Numbered from the stretch's first letter, positions 33,663-42,898 are shown. The stretch is DNA of 64,000 bases from Caldilineaceae bacterium (GCA_022842065.1 JALHQH010000061.1:1-64000), one strand, 5' to 3'. Made by a program: numbers and translations. The notes: generated by a model not told the origin, from the letters alone.

Positions 33663-34610
33663 GTGGCTGTTGATATTGTGGTCCCAACCCGCAACCGGGC
33701 TGCGTTAATTGGGGTTGCCATCGAGAGCGTCTGTCGCAGCAGTTATCCAGATTTTACCCTTTGGATTGTCGATCAAAGCGACGACAACGCAACAAAAGAG
33801 GTCGTCGCTGTCTATCAGGTGAGCGATGCACGGATTCGCTATCTGCGTGTTACGTCACGCGGGGCCAACTTTGCTCGCAATGAGGGCACGGCACAAGGGT
33901 GTGCGCCGATCGTGCTCTTTATCGATGATGATTGTCGGGTCGATGCGGAGTGGCTAGCAACCTTGGTGACGGAATTAGAAGAGCCGGCGGTTTGGGCTGC
34001 CTTTGGGCGGGTGATCCCCGATGATGAACTTTCCAGCGCTGCACAAGCCGGTGCCCGGCAGGTTTCCCGTGCAATTCCCATGGCGCTCAAAGATTCACCA
34101 CAACGTCAGGTTTATGCCGGGAATCGTTTTGATCTGAGCTTTGGGCATGGTGCGAATATGGGGTGGCGGCGCGAACATTTTCTAGCCGTGGGTGGCTTTG
34201 ATGGGTTAATCGGTGCCGGTGGTGCCTTGGGCACTTGGGATGAAAAAGATGCTGGTTATCGTGCCCTCTCCCATCCCAGCGGGCGAATTATCTATACCCC
34301 TCATGCCCTGGTTTATCACCGCCATTGGCGCGGTTGGCAAGAGGTCTACAAAGCCTATCGCGCGTACGCGATTGGCACGGGGGCCGCGGCGGGCAAATAT
34401 CTCCGCTGTGGTGACATGGGCGGCTTTTCACTGTTGTGGGACTGGTTGTTGGATCAAGGTGTGCGTCAGGTGCTTTCAGGCATTCTCAAGTGGCAGAGCT
34501 GGCAAAAGGTACAAGTGGGGCTGCTACAACTAATTTATCCGTGGGTCGGTTTGATACAGGGCCTGCGTTACCCAATTGACCGTAAACATATGATCTACCT
34601 GAGCAAATAA
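33663..34610 (+). CDS. Family 2 glycosyltransferase
   Basis: A 315-residue GT-A-fold enzyme. VDIVVPTRNRAALI opens the fold, and LFIDDDCRVDAEW carries the metal-binding DDD. GHGANMGWRREHF and a later DEKDAGYR acid region follow. The start is GTG 33663, with GAGGCAG just upstream. A short C-terminal amphipathic/hydrophobic region (about 285-305) may touch the membrane. It adds a sugar to the repeat unit. Confidence 0.88.
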   Translation: MAVDIVVPTRNRAALIGVAIESVCRSSYPDFTLWIVDQSDDNATKEVVAVYQVSDARIRYLRVTSRGANFARNEGTAQGCAPIVLFIDDDCRVDAEWLATLVTELEEPAVWAAFGRVIPDDELSSAAQAGARQVSRAIPMALKDSPQRQVYAGNRFDLSFGHGANMGWRREHFLAVGGFDGLIGAGGALGTWDEKDAGYRALSHPSGRIIYTPHALVYHRHWRGWQEVYKAYRAYAIGTGAAAGKYLRCGDMGGFSLLWDWLLDQGVRQVLSGILKWQSWQKVQVGLLQLIYPWVGLIQGLRYPIDRKHMIYLSK

Positions 34611-34613
34611 CCT

Positions 34614-35825
34614 ATGTACAACATCGGTTTTATCCTAGAACAAGGGCTGGGCCATCGCACCCATACATTGAACCTGCAATCCAACGTGCCAAAGGATCGA
34701 TCGGTGCAGGCAATTTGGGGACTCATGGCGCACAAGACCACTGGGTGGACGACAAAAGTGCCTTTCTATAATCGTTATTGGACCATCCAAGCTGGTTTGC
34801 ATGCCCGGCAGAGCATTCGCCGAATGCAGCAGCAGACTAAATTGGATGCACTCTTTTTCCATACACAAGTTACGGCTGTATTGGCGACCAATTGGCTCAA
34901 GCGCATCCCCAGCATTGTTTCGCTAGATGCAACGCCAATCCAATATGACGCGCTGGGCGAGTTCTATGATCATCGACGTGGCCCAGATTGGATCGAACAG
35001 CAGAAATGGCAGCTTAACTATAATTGTTTCTGCCATGCACAACATCTGGTGGCCTGGTCTCACTGGGCGAAACAGGGGTTGATCGATGACTATCGCGTCG
35101 CCCCAGAAAAGGTTTCGGTGATTCCCCCTGGTATTACGGTGCAAGAGTGGCTCCGTCCGACCCCAATGGTGGTCACGCCGGGGCCGATTCGGGTGCTCTT
35201 TGTGGGTGGCAATCTGAAGCGCAAAGGTGGCTTACTGTTGCTCGAAGCCTTCCGCACCCTCTGGCAAGAAATGATTGCGGCCGGCCATGACCCGCTTTCA
35301 GCGTTGGAGCTGCATATGGTGACGCACGAGCCACTGCCGGCCGAGCCTGGCCTTTTTAGCTATCATGACATGGTGCCAAATAGTCCAGCATTGCGGGCAC
35401 TTTTTCAGCGCTGTGACATCTTCTGTCTGCCCACGTATGGGGACTGTCTACCGATTGCGCTGATCGAAGCCAGCGCGGCTGGGTTACCCTCGATTACCAC
35501 GCGGGTGGGTGGCACCGCCGAAGTGGTGACCCCAGAGCAGAATGGCTTTTTGATCGAGGTGGGCGATGTGGCCGCGCTGGTACAAACACTGCGGACCTTG
35601 ATCGCTAACCCCGAGTTGCGCTTACGCCAAAGCGCAACGGCCATGACGACTGCCAGCCAACGCTTTGATGCTGAGCAAACAACCTATCAGTTGTTGACGT
35701 TGCTCAAGCAGGCAAGCAATCGTAATTGTCATGTGGCACAGCTGGGGGCGGTCGATCAAACCATCGAGCCGGCCGAGAGTAGCTGCTTTGGCACGACCAT
35801 TACGGCAAAGATTTCCCATGTATAG
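34614..35825 (+). CDS. Family 4 glycosyltransferase (GT-B)
   Basis: A 403-residue GT-B enzyme. The C-terminal Rossmann domain contains VSVIPPGITVQEWLRP and FVGGNLKRKGGLLLLEAF. The retaining-GT4 EX7E-type region is ALIEASAAGLPSITTRVGGTAEVV (EASAAGLP core with G-x-x-E). It follows the previous gene by 3 nt. The N-terminal domain is divergent. It transfers an alpha-linked sugar; donor unknown. Confidence 0.88.
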   Translation: MYNIGFILEQGLGHRTHTLNLQSNVPKDRSVQAIWGLMAHKTTGWTTKVPFYNRYWTIQAGLHARQSIRRMQQQTKLDALFFHTQVTAVLATNWLKRIPSIVSLDATPIQYDALGEFYDHRRGPDWIEQQKWQLNYNCFCHAQHLVAWSHWAKQGLIDDYRVAPEKVSVIPPGITVQEWLRPTPMVVTPGPIRVLFVGGNLKRKGGLLLLEAFRTLWQEMIAAGHDPLSALELHMVTHEPLPAEPGLFSYHDMVPNSPALRALFQRCDIFCLPTYGDCLPIALIEASAAGLPSITTRVGGTAEVVTPEQNGFLIEVGDVAALVQTLRTLIANPELRLRQSATAMTTASQRFDAEQTTYQLLTLLKQASNRNCHVAQLGAVDQTIEPAESSCFGTTITAKISHV

Positions 35826-35883
35826 GTTTTCTATTCGCCCAGAAACTTCCTGTGTCAGCGATCAAGATGAGAAGGGGTCATCT

Positions 35884-37011
35884 GTGTCAGATTTAGTGCT
35901 AGCCGCATCAACATCGATGCAAACAGAGGCGATGCGGCCAGAGACAACTGTTGCCCGTACATTGATTACTGTCTCTACGGCTATCGATCCGAATATTGAG
36001 CATGAGATTGAACAACAACTGCGGCCACGCATTGATTACATCGAGCTAGCACGTACCTTTAATGCTGACTTGATCGACTATGGTCAGGCCCGACAGCGCA
36101 GCGGTTGGTTTGGTCGCCTGCTGGAAGCGATTGGTGGCCCCAATTTGACCCTGGCTTGGGCTAGCTTTCGGCAACGGGGTAACTATAAGGTGATCTTCAC
36201 GGACGGTGAACATATTGGCATTCCGCTGGCCTGGTTCTGCAAGCTTGGTGGCAGCCGGGGCAGCCGTCACCTGATGATTACCCATATCCTGTCCGTCTAT
36301 AAAAAGATGTTCTTTTTTGACATTTTTCGCCTGCAAAGCCATGTCGATCTCTTTTTAGTCTACTCGACCTGGCAGAAACAATTTATCGAGCAGCGTTGGG
36401 GTGTCCAGTCTGAACGCGTGGCCTTTACCCCCTTTATGGTTGATACGCGTTTCTTCTCACCCCAAAAGGTGATGCCCAAGCCGCAACTGCTGATCTGCTC
36501 GGCTGGGCTGGAATTTCGTGATTACCCGACCCTGATCAAAGTGGCCCATGACTTGCCGGTGCAGGTAGTGATTGCGGCCGGCAGCCCTTTTTCCAAGCGT
36601 CCAAACACGGCTGAGCAGGTTGCGCTACCACCCAATGTGACGGTTAGCCGTTTTACGCAATTTGAACTGCGCCAGCTCTATGCCGATAGCTTGTTCATCG
36701 TGATGCCGCTCTATAACGTTGATTTTCAGGCGGGTGTCACCGTGATTCTCGAAGCGATGGCCATGGCCAAGGCCGTGATCTGTTCCGGCACCCCCGGCCA
36801 GACTGATGTCGTGATTGATGGTGAGACGGGAATCTATGTCCCGCCGGAAGATCCCGTTGCCCTGCGTAACGCCATTGATTATTTGCTGGCCAATCCCGAT
36901 GTGGCGGCACGCATGGGCAACGCCGGTCGTCGGCTGGTCGAGCGTGAAATGAGCCTGGATTGTTACACCGAACGTTTGCATGGGTTTGTCCAGCGGGCAA
37001 TGGCTAGTTAG
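35884..37011 (+). CDS. Family 4 glycosyltransferase (GT-B)
   Basis: A 375-residue GT-B enzyme from GTG 35884, which has GAAGGGG 6 nt upstream; an in-frame ATG at 35818 overlapping the previous stop is an alternative. The C-terminal domain has CSAGLEFRDYPTLIKVAHDL, SRFTQFELRQLYADS and the donor-binding ILEAMAMAKAVICSGTPGQTDVV (EAMAMAKA core). The N-terminal domain includes TDGEHIGIPLAWF. It transfers a sugar within the repeat unit; specificity is unknown. A long imperfect inverted repeat follows its stop. Confidence 0.85.
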   Translation: MSDLVLAASTSMQTEAMRPETTVARTLITVSTAIDPNIEHEIEQQLRPRIDYIELARTFNADLIDYGQARQRSGWFGRLLEAIGGPNLTLAWASFRQRGNYKVIFTDGEHIGIPLAWFCKLGGSRGSRHLMITHILSVYKKMFFFDIFRLQSHVDLFLVYSTWQKQFIEQRWGVQSERVAFTPFMVDTRFFSPQKVMPKPQLLICSAGLEFRDYPTLIKVAHDLPVQVVIAAGSPFSKRPNTAEQVALPPNVTVSRFTQFELRQLYADSLFIVMPLYNVDFQAGVTVILEAMAMAKAVICSGTPGQTDVVIDGETGIYVPPEDPVALRNAIDYLLANPDVAARMGNAGRRLVEREMSLDCYTERLHGFVQRAMAS

Positions 37012-37149
37012 TTCTTGTTGCGAAACGCGATTTCTACCGCCAAGGGCGCGAAGAGCGCGAAGTACCGCCAGAGAAAATCCTTTGCGAACCTTTGCGGCCT
37101 TAGCGTTCTTGGCGGTGATCAAGCCCTTTCGCAACAGAAACTAGTTAGC
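37003..37149. repeat. Long imperfect inverted repeat between GT genes
   Basis: About 48-nt arms (37003-37052 against 37099-37149) match at roughly 80 percent and include ACCGCCAAG/CTTGGCGGT and GTTGCGAAA/TTTCGCAAC. The left arm overlaps the last codons of the upstream GT4 gene. The ACCGCCAAG-type motif is common in chloroflexotal intergenic DNA. Confidence 0.6.
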
Positions 37150-37249
37150 CAAAATCGACCAAACACCGGCATGTGTCGACGGCGCAGTCGGTGCGGTGTC
37201 AGCAATTTGTATTGTAAAACAGCGCAAAGCATGGAGAGGATAGATAAAC

Positions 37250-38467
37250 GTGGATCTGTTCCTGACGATCGCAGCGATTGGCTTCTGGCTACTGGGGGGC
37301 GTGCTGCTCTGTATGGTGACTTATCTATTGGTGTTAACGCTGGCTGCCTGGCTTGTGCCCAGCCGCCAGCCGAGCACAAAGGGGCCGGCGCGCCATCGTT
37401 TCCTCTTCTTGATCCCGGCGCATAATGAAGAGCAATTATTACCAAAATTATTAGCCAATCTACATCGGCTTGATTACCCAGCCTCGCACTATGCTGTACA
37501 TGTCGTTGCCGATAATTGTACGGATCGCACCGCAGAACTGGCGCGCCAGGGGGGAGCCGTTGCGCACGAACGGTTTGATCAGCTGCAGATCGGCAAGGGC
37601 TATGCCTTGGAATGGCTGCTCACCCGCGTCCGTGCCGTCGGTGAGCCCTTTGATGCGGCGGTGATTATTGATGCCGATTCGGTCGTCTCGGCTAACTTTC
37701 TGCGGGTCATGGATCAGCAACTGCAACAGGGCGCACTGGTGATTCAGTCCTATGATGGTGTCTTGAACCCAGGCCGCTCCTGGGCGGTTGGCTTACGGGC
37801 CATGGCCATGGCTGTGCTCAACTACTTGCGCCCCCTTGGCCGCATGCCATTGGGCGGGTCGGCTGGACTCAAGGGTAACGGCATGGTCTTCCACCGCACC
37901 ATTCTGGAACAATATGCCTGGTCGGCATCAGTGACCGAGGATATTGAGTATCACATGACCCTGCTCCTCAATGGTATCCGGGTACAATTTGCGCCCGCAG
38001 CGGTGGTCTGGGCCGAGATGCCGGAGACCCTGGCCAATTCGCACACCCAGAATGTGCGTTGGGAGCAAGGGCGCCTGGAGATGGTGCGGCGTTACACCCC
38101 GCGGTTGCTGCGCCATGCCTTCTTTCCCGGCAAAGGGCAACCGCAGGTCTCCCCTTGGGTGCTGTTGGATGCACTGATGGACCTGCTGATTCCGCCTTTT
38201 GCGATTGTGGCTGGGGTGACTCTCCTTTTTCTCGTCCTGGCCCCGCTGCTGGGGGGCACAGTCGGGGTGGCCGTGGCAATCTACCTGCTGGTCGGGCAAC
38301 TGCTTTACTTGCTGAGTGGGCTACTCTTGACCAAGGCTCCGGGCAAAGTTTACTTGGCCCTGCTTTATACACCAATCTTTATCGTCTGGAAGATCTGGCT
38401 CTATCTGCGGGTCCTGCTCCGTTTTGAACGCCAGGGCTGGGTACGTGCGGTCCGTGATAGTGGTTAG
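37250..38467 (+). CDS. Membrane-bound family 2 glycosyltransferase (BcsA-like)
   Basis: A 405-residue processive-type GT2. An N-terminal TM (about 4-30) precedes the catalytic domain. PAHNEEQLLPKL, VADNCTDRT, the metal-binding VIIDADSVV, the acceptor-base region TEDIEYHM and the QNVRWEQGR version of QxxRW are all present. Three C-terminal TM segments (about 310-385) follow. The GTG start at 37250 has GGAGAGGA 10 nt upstream. These enzymes elongate or transfer beta-linked sugars at the membrane. Whether it is processive is not evident. Confidence 0.9.
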   Translation: MDLFLTIAAIGFWLLGGVLLCMVTYLLVLTLAAWLVPSRQPSTKGPARHRFLFLIPAHNEEQLLPKLLANLHRLDYPASHYAVHVVADNCTDRTAELARQGGAVAHERFDQLQIGKGYALEWLLTRVRAVGEPFDAAVIIDADSVVSANFLRVMDQQLQQGALVIQSYDGVLNPGRSWAVGLRAMAMAVLNYLRPLGRMPLGGSAGLKGNGMVFHRTILEQYAWSASVTEDIEYHMTLLLNGIRVQFAPAAVVWAEMPETLANSHTQNVRWEQGRLEMVRRYTPRLLRHAFFPGKGQPQVSPWVLLDALMDLLIPPFAIVAGVTLLFLVLAPLLGGTVGVAVAIYLLVGQLLYLLSGLLLTKAPGKVYLALLYTPIFIVWKIWLYLRVLLRFERQGWVRAVRDSG

Positions 38468-38469
38468 TT

Positions 38470-38513
38470 TGTTTGTTGGTTAGGCGAAAAAAAAACGAAA
38501 ACCAACCAACAAA
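38470..38513. repeat. TTTGTTGGTT inverted repeat
   Basis: TTTGTTGGTT (38471-38480) pairs with the AACCAACCAACAAA that ends near 38513. The A-tract between them makes it a poor terminator, so read it as a structured intercistronic segment. Confidence 0.4.
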
Positions 38514-38613
38514 TTTCCAACAGCTTCTACTTTCGACAGCGCTGCTAATAATTGTTAACGCGCTGGGCCGTTGGCACAACAAAGCTCACAATGTAAGGGA
38601 ACCGGGTGGTACG

Positions 38614-39351
38614 ATGGTTGACCAACTGACTAAACCGATTGATGATAAAACCGAGCAGATGTTACAGGCTCTGGCCGGCCAACATTTTCGTAGTCGTTAT
38701 GTGCTTTGGCGCTTACAACTGCACAAAGTGTTCTGGTCGTTGCGGGTACAATGGCTGCGTTATCTCAAGCGTGGGCTGGATCTGCTGATTCTGGCGATCG
38801 CCTTGCCAGTGGTGCTGCCGGTTGGCCTGTTGGCCGCCCTGGCGATCAAGCTTGATTCGCCCGGCCCCGTGATCTTCCGGCAGACGCGCGTTGGCAAATG
38901 GGGTAAACCCTTTGTCTGTTATAAATTCCGCTCGATGGCGATTGATGCCGAAGCGCGTAAACAAGAGCTGCTGGCGGCCAATGAAGCTGACGGTCCCATC
39001 TTCAAGATGCAAAATGACCCGCGGATGACGCGTATTGGTCGTCTGATTCGCAAGGCCAGCATTGATGAATTGCCCCAGCTGATCAATATTCTCAAGGGCG
39101 ACATGAGCTTTGTCGGGCCACGGCCACCACTGCCTAGCGAAGTCAGCCTTTACGAATATGAACAGCGCCGCCGGCTCGATGTGGTGCCTGGGCTGACCGG
39201 TTTGCAGCAAGTATCCGGCCGTAGTGATCTGCCCTTTGAGCGCTGGGTGGAGCTGGACTTGCAATATATTAACGAGCGCAGCTTGGGTAAGGATATCATG
39301 ATTCTATTAAAGACAATTCCAACGGTTCTCTTTGGAAAAGGCGCATACTAG
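38614..39351 (+). CDS. Undecaprenyl-phosphate sugar phosphotransferase (priming enzyme)
   Basis: A 245-residue short-form polyprenyl-phosphate hexose-1-phosphate transferase (PglC-like core, lacking the N-terminal TM domain of WbaP). One reentrant/TM helix (about 56-78) precedes DSPGPVIFRQTRVGKWG. The catalytic D151-E152 lies in IDELPQL, and SFVGPRPPLPSEV and PGLTGLQQVSGRS follow. ATG 38614 has GGGTGGTACG upstream; longer starts lack support. It primes the repeat unit by loading sugar phosphate on undecaprenyl phosphate. It stands directly before the STAS-fused glycosyltransferase. Confidence 0.93.
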   Translation: MVDQLTKPIDDKTEQMLQALAGQHFRSRYVLWRLQLHKVFWSLRVQWLRYLKRGLDLLILAIALPVVLPVGLLAALAIKLDSPGPVIFRQTRVGKWGKPFVCYKFRSMAIDAEARKQELLAANEADGPIFKMQNDPRMTRIGRLIRKASIDELPQLINILKGDMSFVGPRPPLPSEVSLYEYEQRRRLDVVPGLTGLQQVSGRSDLPFERWVELDLQYINERSLGKDIMILLKTIPTVLFGKGAY

Positions 39352-39439
39352 GGCCGCGCACATTAAGCGGCTAGACAACTAGGACAACGGGCATCGGCAA
39401 CCATGCCCCATACGGTTGTGCCACAGGAAGGATACAGTT

Positions 39440-40582
39440 ATGCGCAAGTTGCTTGTCATTCTCGGTGCGCCTATTGATGATATCAATATGGCTGAAGCAC
39501 TGGAACGAATCGAATCCTTTATCGCGAGTGGCCGCGCACGGCGTAAAGGGCACCAGATTGCCACCATTAACGCTGACTTTGTGGTGAAATCGCTCTACGA
39601 TGCCGACTTTCGGCGCATTCTGCAAGAGGCGGATATGGCGACGGCGGACGGCATGCCCTTGGTTTGGGGGGCGCGTTTGCTGGGCGTGCCACTCCAGGGG
39701 CGGGTGACAGGCGCCGACATGGTCCCGGCCCTGGCCCGTCGCGCCGCCGAAAAAGGCTATTCGATCTATTTTCTGGGGGCGGCCCCTGGGGTTGCGGAAC
39801 AGGCTGCGGTGACCCTGCAACAGTGCTATCCGGGGCTACGGATTGCAGGGATCAGTTCGCCCCCTGCCCATGCGGTTGCCAATGGCGATGCCTCGATTAT
39901 TGAGGCCTGCCGTGCGGCAAATCCGGACATTCTGTTGGTCGCTTTTGGCAGCCCAAAGCAGGAAAAGTGGATCTATCAGCATGCGCAGCAACTTAATATT
40001 CCGGTGATGATGGGGGTTGGCGGCACCTTTGACTTTATTGCCGGCGTCACGAAACGCGCCCCGCGCTGGATGCAGGAAGGGGGGCTGGAGTGGCTTTATC
40101 GGTTGGTCTGTGAGCCACGCCGCCTGTGGAAGCGCTATGCCACTGACCTGGTAGGCTTTGGCTATTTTTTCCTCTGGCAATGGTGGATCATGCGGCGCAA
40201 ATCGCCGGCGGTTTCACTGCTGCCGACCGGTGACTTTTTTGTGGTCAAAGATACTGTAATTATGAATGTACGGGGCCGGTTGGAAAGTAGCAACCAACAT
40301 GCTTTTGCGGAAAAAGCGAATGAGAATTTACAGACCAATCCCTATTTGATCATCAACCTGGCCGAGGCGGACTTTCTCGACAGCGCGGCCATTGGCACCC
40401 TGGTGGCGCTGACCAAACAAGCCCGTGATCGCGGGGGCAACCTCTGGTTAGCCAATGTCCCCGCGCCGATTGTTCGTGTGCTGGCGATTTTGCGCTTAGA
40501 GCAATTTTTTGACATCTGTGATGACATTGACAGTGCCCTCCAGACTCGTACGGCTTATACACGGGTGGGTGTGCCAGCCTAA
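39440..40582 (+). CDS. WecG/TagA-type glycosyltransferase (GT26) fused to a STAS domain
   Basis: A 380-residue fusion. Residues 1-250 are a GT26 enzyme: INADFVV (43-49), the catalytic-region TADGMPLVW (68-76), FGSPKQEKW (169-177) and GVGGTFDF (192-199). A basic membrane-associating stretch (about 220-255) precedes a STAS domain (about 262-368) with VRGRLESSN and FLDSAAIGTL, where S315 lies at the partner-switch phosphorylation position. AGGAAGGATA precedes ATG 39440; a TTG at 39416 is unlikely. GT26 enzymes add the second sugar to lipid-linked GlcNAc-type acceptors. The STAS domain suggests phosphorylation-controlled activity by the kinase/phosphatase pair at 43058-44614. Confidence 0.9.
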   Translation: MRKLLVILGAPIDDINMAEALERIESFIASGRARRKGHQIATINADFVVKSLYDADFRRILQEADMATADGMPLVWGARLLGVPLQGRVTGADMVPALARRAAEKGYSIYFLGAAPGVAEQAAVTLQQCYPGLRIAGISSPPAHAVANGDASIIEACRAANPDILLVAFGSPKQEKWIYQHAQQLNIPVMMGVGGTFDFIAGVTKRAPRWMQEGGLEWLYRLVCEPRRLWKRYATDLVGFGYFFLWQWWIMRRKSPAVSLLPTGDFFVVKDTVIMNVRGRLESSNQHAFAEKANENLQTNPYLIINLAEADFLDSAAIGTLVALTKQARDRGGNLWLANVPAPIVRVLAILRLEQFFDICDDIDSALQTRTAYTRVGVPA

Positions 40583-40639
40583 AGGCACTGCTTGGTGCTG
40601 TAATGAACTATTTTTATTGATTGATTATATATTTGGCTC

Positions 40640-40688
40640 TGTTATCATTTTGCACTTTTATTCGTTTGAAAAATGTTAAATGATAACA
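40640..40688. promoter_or_regulatory. Candidate operator, TGTTATCATTT inverted repeat
   Basis: An 11-bp perfect inverted repeat (40640-40650 / 40678-40688) lies in the AT-rich 156-bp gap before the pseudo-nucleotidyltransferase gene. A TACTATAG-like -10 is at 40694-40700. This is the first long break in the operon after 39440 and may hold a second promoter. Confidence 0.4.
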
Positions 40689-40738
40689 ACCGCTACTATA
40701 GACCAGAATTATCGCGCAATTATCTGCAGGAATAAGTT

Positions 40739-42481
40739 ATGCAAATTGTTTTGTTGGCAACTGGCGAAGCACCTAAACTCTTGCCTCTTACCGAGCAGAT
40801 TACGGGGCCGATGCTGCCGGTGCTTGATCGGCCGGTCATTAGTTATCACTTGGAAGCGCTTGCGCGCCAGGGGTATCGGCAGATCTTAGTCCCGCTCTTT
40901 CATCTAAGCGATATGGTGGAGCACTACTGTGGCGATGGGCAGCGTTGGCATGTCGAGCTGACCTATCTGTTACAACGGCAGGCGTTGGGCACCGCCGGTA
41001 GTATCAAACGCGCGGAACGGCTGCTGACCGATACGTTTCTCGTCCTGCCGGCGGATGCGCTCTTGGAGCTGGATATTGACGCAGCCTTGGCCTTTCACCA
41101 AAGTCATGGCGGAGTCGCCACCGTTATCCTAAGTGAAGGTTCGGCTACTGCTCCCGCCACGGCGCGCATCATACAACTGGATCATGCACAGCGTGTCGTT
41201 CAGACAGCGGGTACCAATGATGACTTGGCCGGACCTAGCGCGGGGGGCCAGTCGCTGGTGACGGGTGCCTATATTTTTGAACGATCGGTGCTGGATCTGA
41301 TTCCACCGGGTGTTGCCTTTGATTGTCTGGCGCAACTGGTGCCGGCCTTGCTGGCGGCGGGCCGTGCGGTCTATGGCTATGTTGCTGCCGGTTACTGGAA
41401 TGGTCTCGCCACCTTTTCTGAGTATCAGGCGGCCCAAGAATGTCTGCTCCACCATTTGGCGGTGGGTGAGACGAATGCGCAAGGCCCCTTGCCGATCAGT
41501 TCCCGTGCTGGTGAGGTGCGTGCCCTTGCCTCTGGGATTTGGGTTGGTCTCAATACGGTCATCCATCCGCAGGCGCAACTGCGCGCACCGCTCTACATCG
41601 GTGCCGACTGCCGGATTGGGGCGCAAAGTGAGCTGGGACCGGGTGTAGTATTGGGTAGTCACGTTTTTGTGGACGAAGGCGCGACGATTCAACAGAGCAC
41701 CATCTTGGAAAATTCTTATGTCGGCCGGTTGGTTGATATTCAGCGGCGTATTGTGCATCAGGCACTCTTGATTGATCAGCGCTCTGGAGCTTGGGTCCAG
41801 ATTCCGGATCGTTGGTTGCTGGGGTATGTGCACCCGACCTTAGCGCCGAATCTGCTGCGCCGCCTGGCCGAGCGCACCATCGCATTGCTCTTACTGCTGC
41901 TGCTTATGCCCCTGCTGCTGCTGCTTGGGTTGCTGGTGTTGGTCACGTCGACCGGCGGTCTCTTCTCGGTGGTTGAGCGGATTGGTGTTAAACCTGCGCC
42001 AGAGCGTGGCGCGGCGATGCCCCAGCCACAACGGTTGCATTTGTTGCATCTGCGTACTACGACAGCCGATGGGCGTGCAACGTTCTGTGGCGCCTGGTTA
42101 GAACGTTTCGCCCTGCACCGGTTACCCGAACTGTGGAGTGTGGCGTGCGGTGAATTGGCTTTGGTCGGGGTTAAGCCACTGTTGCCGGAAGAAGCGGCGC
42201 GGATTACGGATGAGTGGCAGCAGGTACGCTATCGCTCCCCGGCTGGCTTTACGGGGCTTTGGTACACGCAGCCAAACGGTGATGACAGTTTTGACGCTCT
42301 GTGTGTGACCGATAGCTATCATGCGGTGACGGCGACCTGGCAACAAGCGCTCTCTCAGCTCTGGCAAACGCCGGCGGCTTGGGTTCGCCGCACCCGCTGC
42401 AGCCAAGCCGCTTATGGGGCCGCGAAAGCAACGGAAGTGCGTTCGCAACCGGTGGTTCAACGGCCACCGATTGGTTGGTAA
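40739..42481 (+). CDS. Pseudo-nucleotidyltransferase / beta-helix / sugar-phosphotransferase fusion
   Basis: A 580-residue three-domain protein. Residues 1-235 resemble sugar-1-phosphate nucleotidyltransferases, but LATGEAPKLLPLTEQITGPMLPV lacks the GTR arginine and PKP lysine (the latter replaced by T22-G23) of active enzymes. Residues 255-350 are a left-handed beta-helix with IGADCRIGAQSELGPG. Residues 370-552 resemble a polyprenyl-phosphate sugar transferase, with a hydrophobic segment (380-402), but the catalytic D-E pair is H460-R461 in ALHRLPELW. GELALVGVKPLLP keeps the fold signature. Both active sites therefore look dead. It lies directly before the STAS gene, so a scaffold or regulatory role is inferred. 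Confidence 0.8.
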   Translation: MQIVLLATGEAPKLLPLTEQITGPMLPVLDRPVISYHLEALARQGYRQILVPLFHLSDMVEHYCGDGQRWHVELTYLLQRQALGTAGSIKRAERLLTDTFLVLPADALLELDIDAALAFHQSHGGVATVILSEGSATAPATARIIQLDHAQRVVQTAGTNDDLAGPSAGGQSLVTGAYIFERSVLDLIPPGVAFDCLAQLVPALLAAGRAVYGYVAAGYWNGLATFSEYQAAQECLLHHLAVGETNAQGPLPISSRAGEVRALASGIWVGLNTVIHPQAQLRAPLYIGADCRIGAQSELGPGVVLGSHVFVDEGATIQQSTILENSYVGRLVDIQRRIVHQALLIDQRSGAWVQIPDRWLLGYVHPTLAPNLLRRLAERTIALLLLLLLMPLLLLLGLLVLVTSTGGLFSVVERIGVKPAPERGAAMPQPQRLHLLHLRTTTADGRATFCGAWLERFALHRLPELWSVACGELALVGVKPLLPEEAARITDEWQQVRYRSPAGFTGLWYTQPNGDDSFDALCVTDSYHAVTATWQQALSQLWQTPAAWVRRTRCSQAAYGAAKATEVRSQPVVQRPPIGW

Positions 42482-42547
42482 ACGCTGCGCCGCGGCGGCG
42501 ATGTCGTTAATGCTTTATTAGATTCTCAGCCAAAATAGAAGGTCATT

Positions 42548-42898
42548 GTGGAACTTCGTCAACATACACGCGCTAATGTAACGGTGCTGGCCATTCGTGG
42601 TCGGATTGACACCTATAGCATCCACAGCCTACAGCAGCAGATGGATCAAGCGCTAATCGCCAAGCCGGCTGGTTTGGTGATTGATCTAAGTGAGGTCGAT
42701 TTTATGGACTCCAGTGGATTGGCTGTATTGGTTCAAAGCATGAAGAAATGGCGTGAACGGGGCGGTGACTTACGCCTCTGTAACCCAATGCAACCAGTGC
42801 GCATGATTCTAGAGCTAACTAGACTGGATAAGGCGCTTGAAATCTTTCCCAGTGAAGCCGATGCCGTTGCCTCGTTTGGGCTGCGCCATTCCGTATAG
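42548..42898 (+). CDS. STAS-domain anti-anti-sigma-like protein
   Basis: A 116-residue stand-alone STAS protein (RsbV/SpoIIAA-like). RGRIDTYSIHSL opens the fold; the phosphorylation loop is DFMDSSGLAVLV, with S55 as the expected phosphoacceptor. Length is normal. GTG 42548 has AGAAGGTC upstream. With the phosphatase and kinase downstream it forms a complete partner-switch set. No sigma factor is encoded nearby, so its target is more likely the polysaccharide enzymes or an unlinked factor. Confidence 0.92.
   Translation: MELRQHTRANVTVLAIRGRIDTYSIHSLQQQMDQALIAKPAGLVIDLSEVDFMDSSGLAVLVQSMKKWRERGGDLRLCNPMQPVRMILELTRLDKALEIFPSEADAVASFGLRHSV

Noticed and set aside
35731..35883. Longer N-terminus for the second GT4 gene
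   Set aside because: The long frame overlaps the previous gene by 95 nt, and the GAAGGGG site before GTG 35884 is better; ATG 35818 remains possible.
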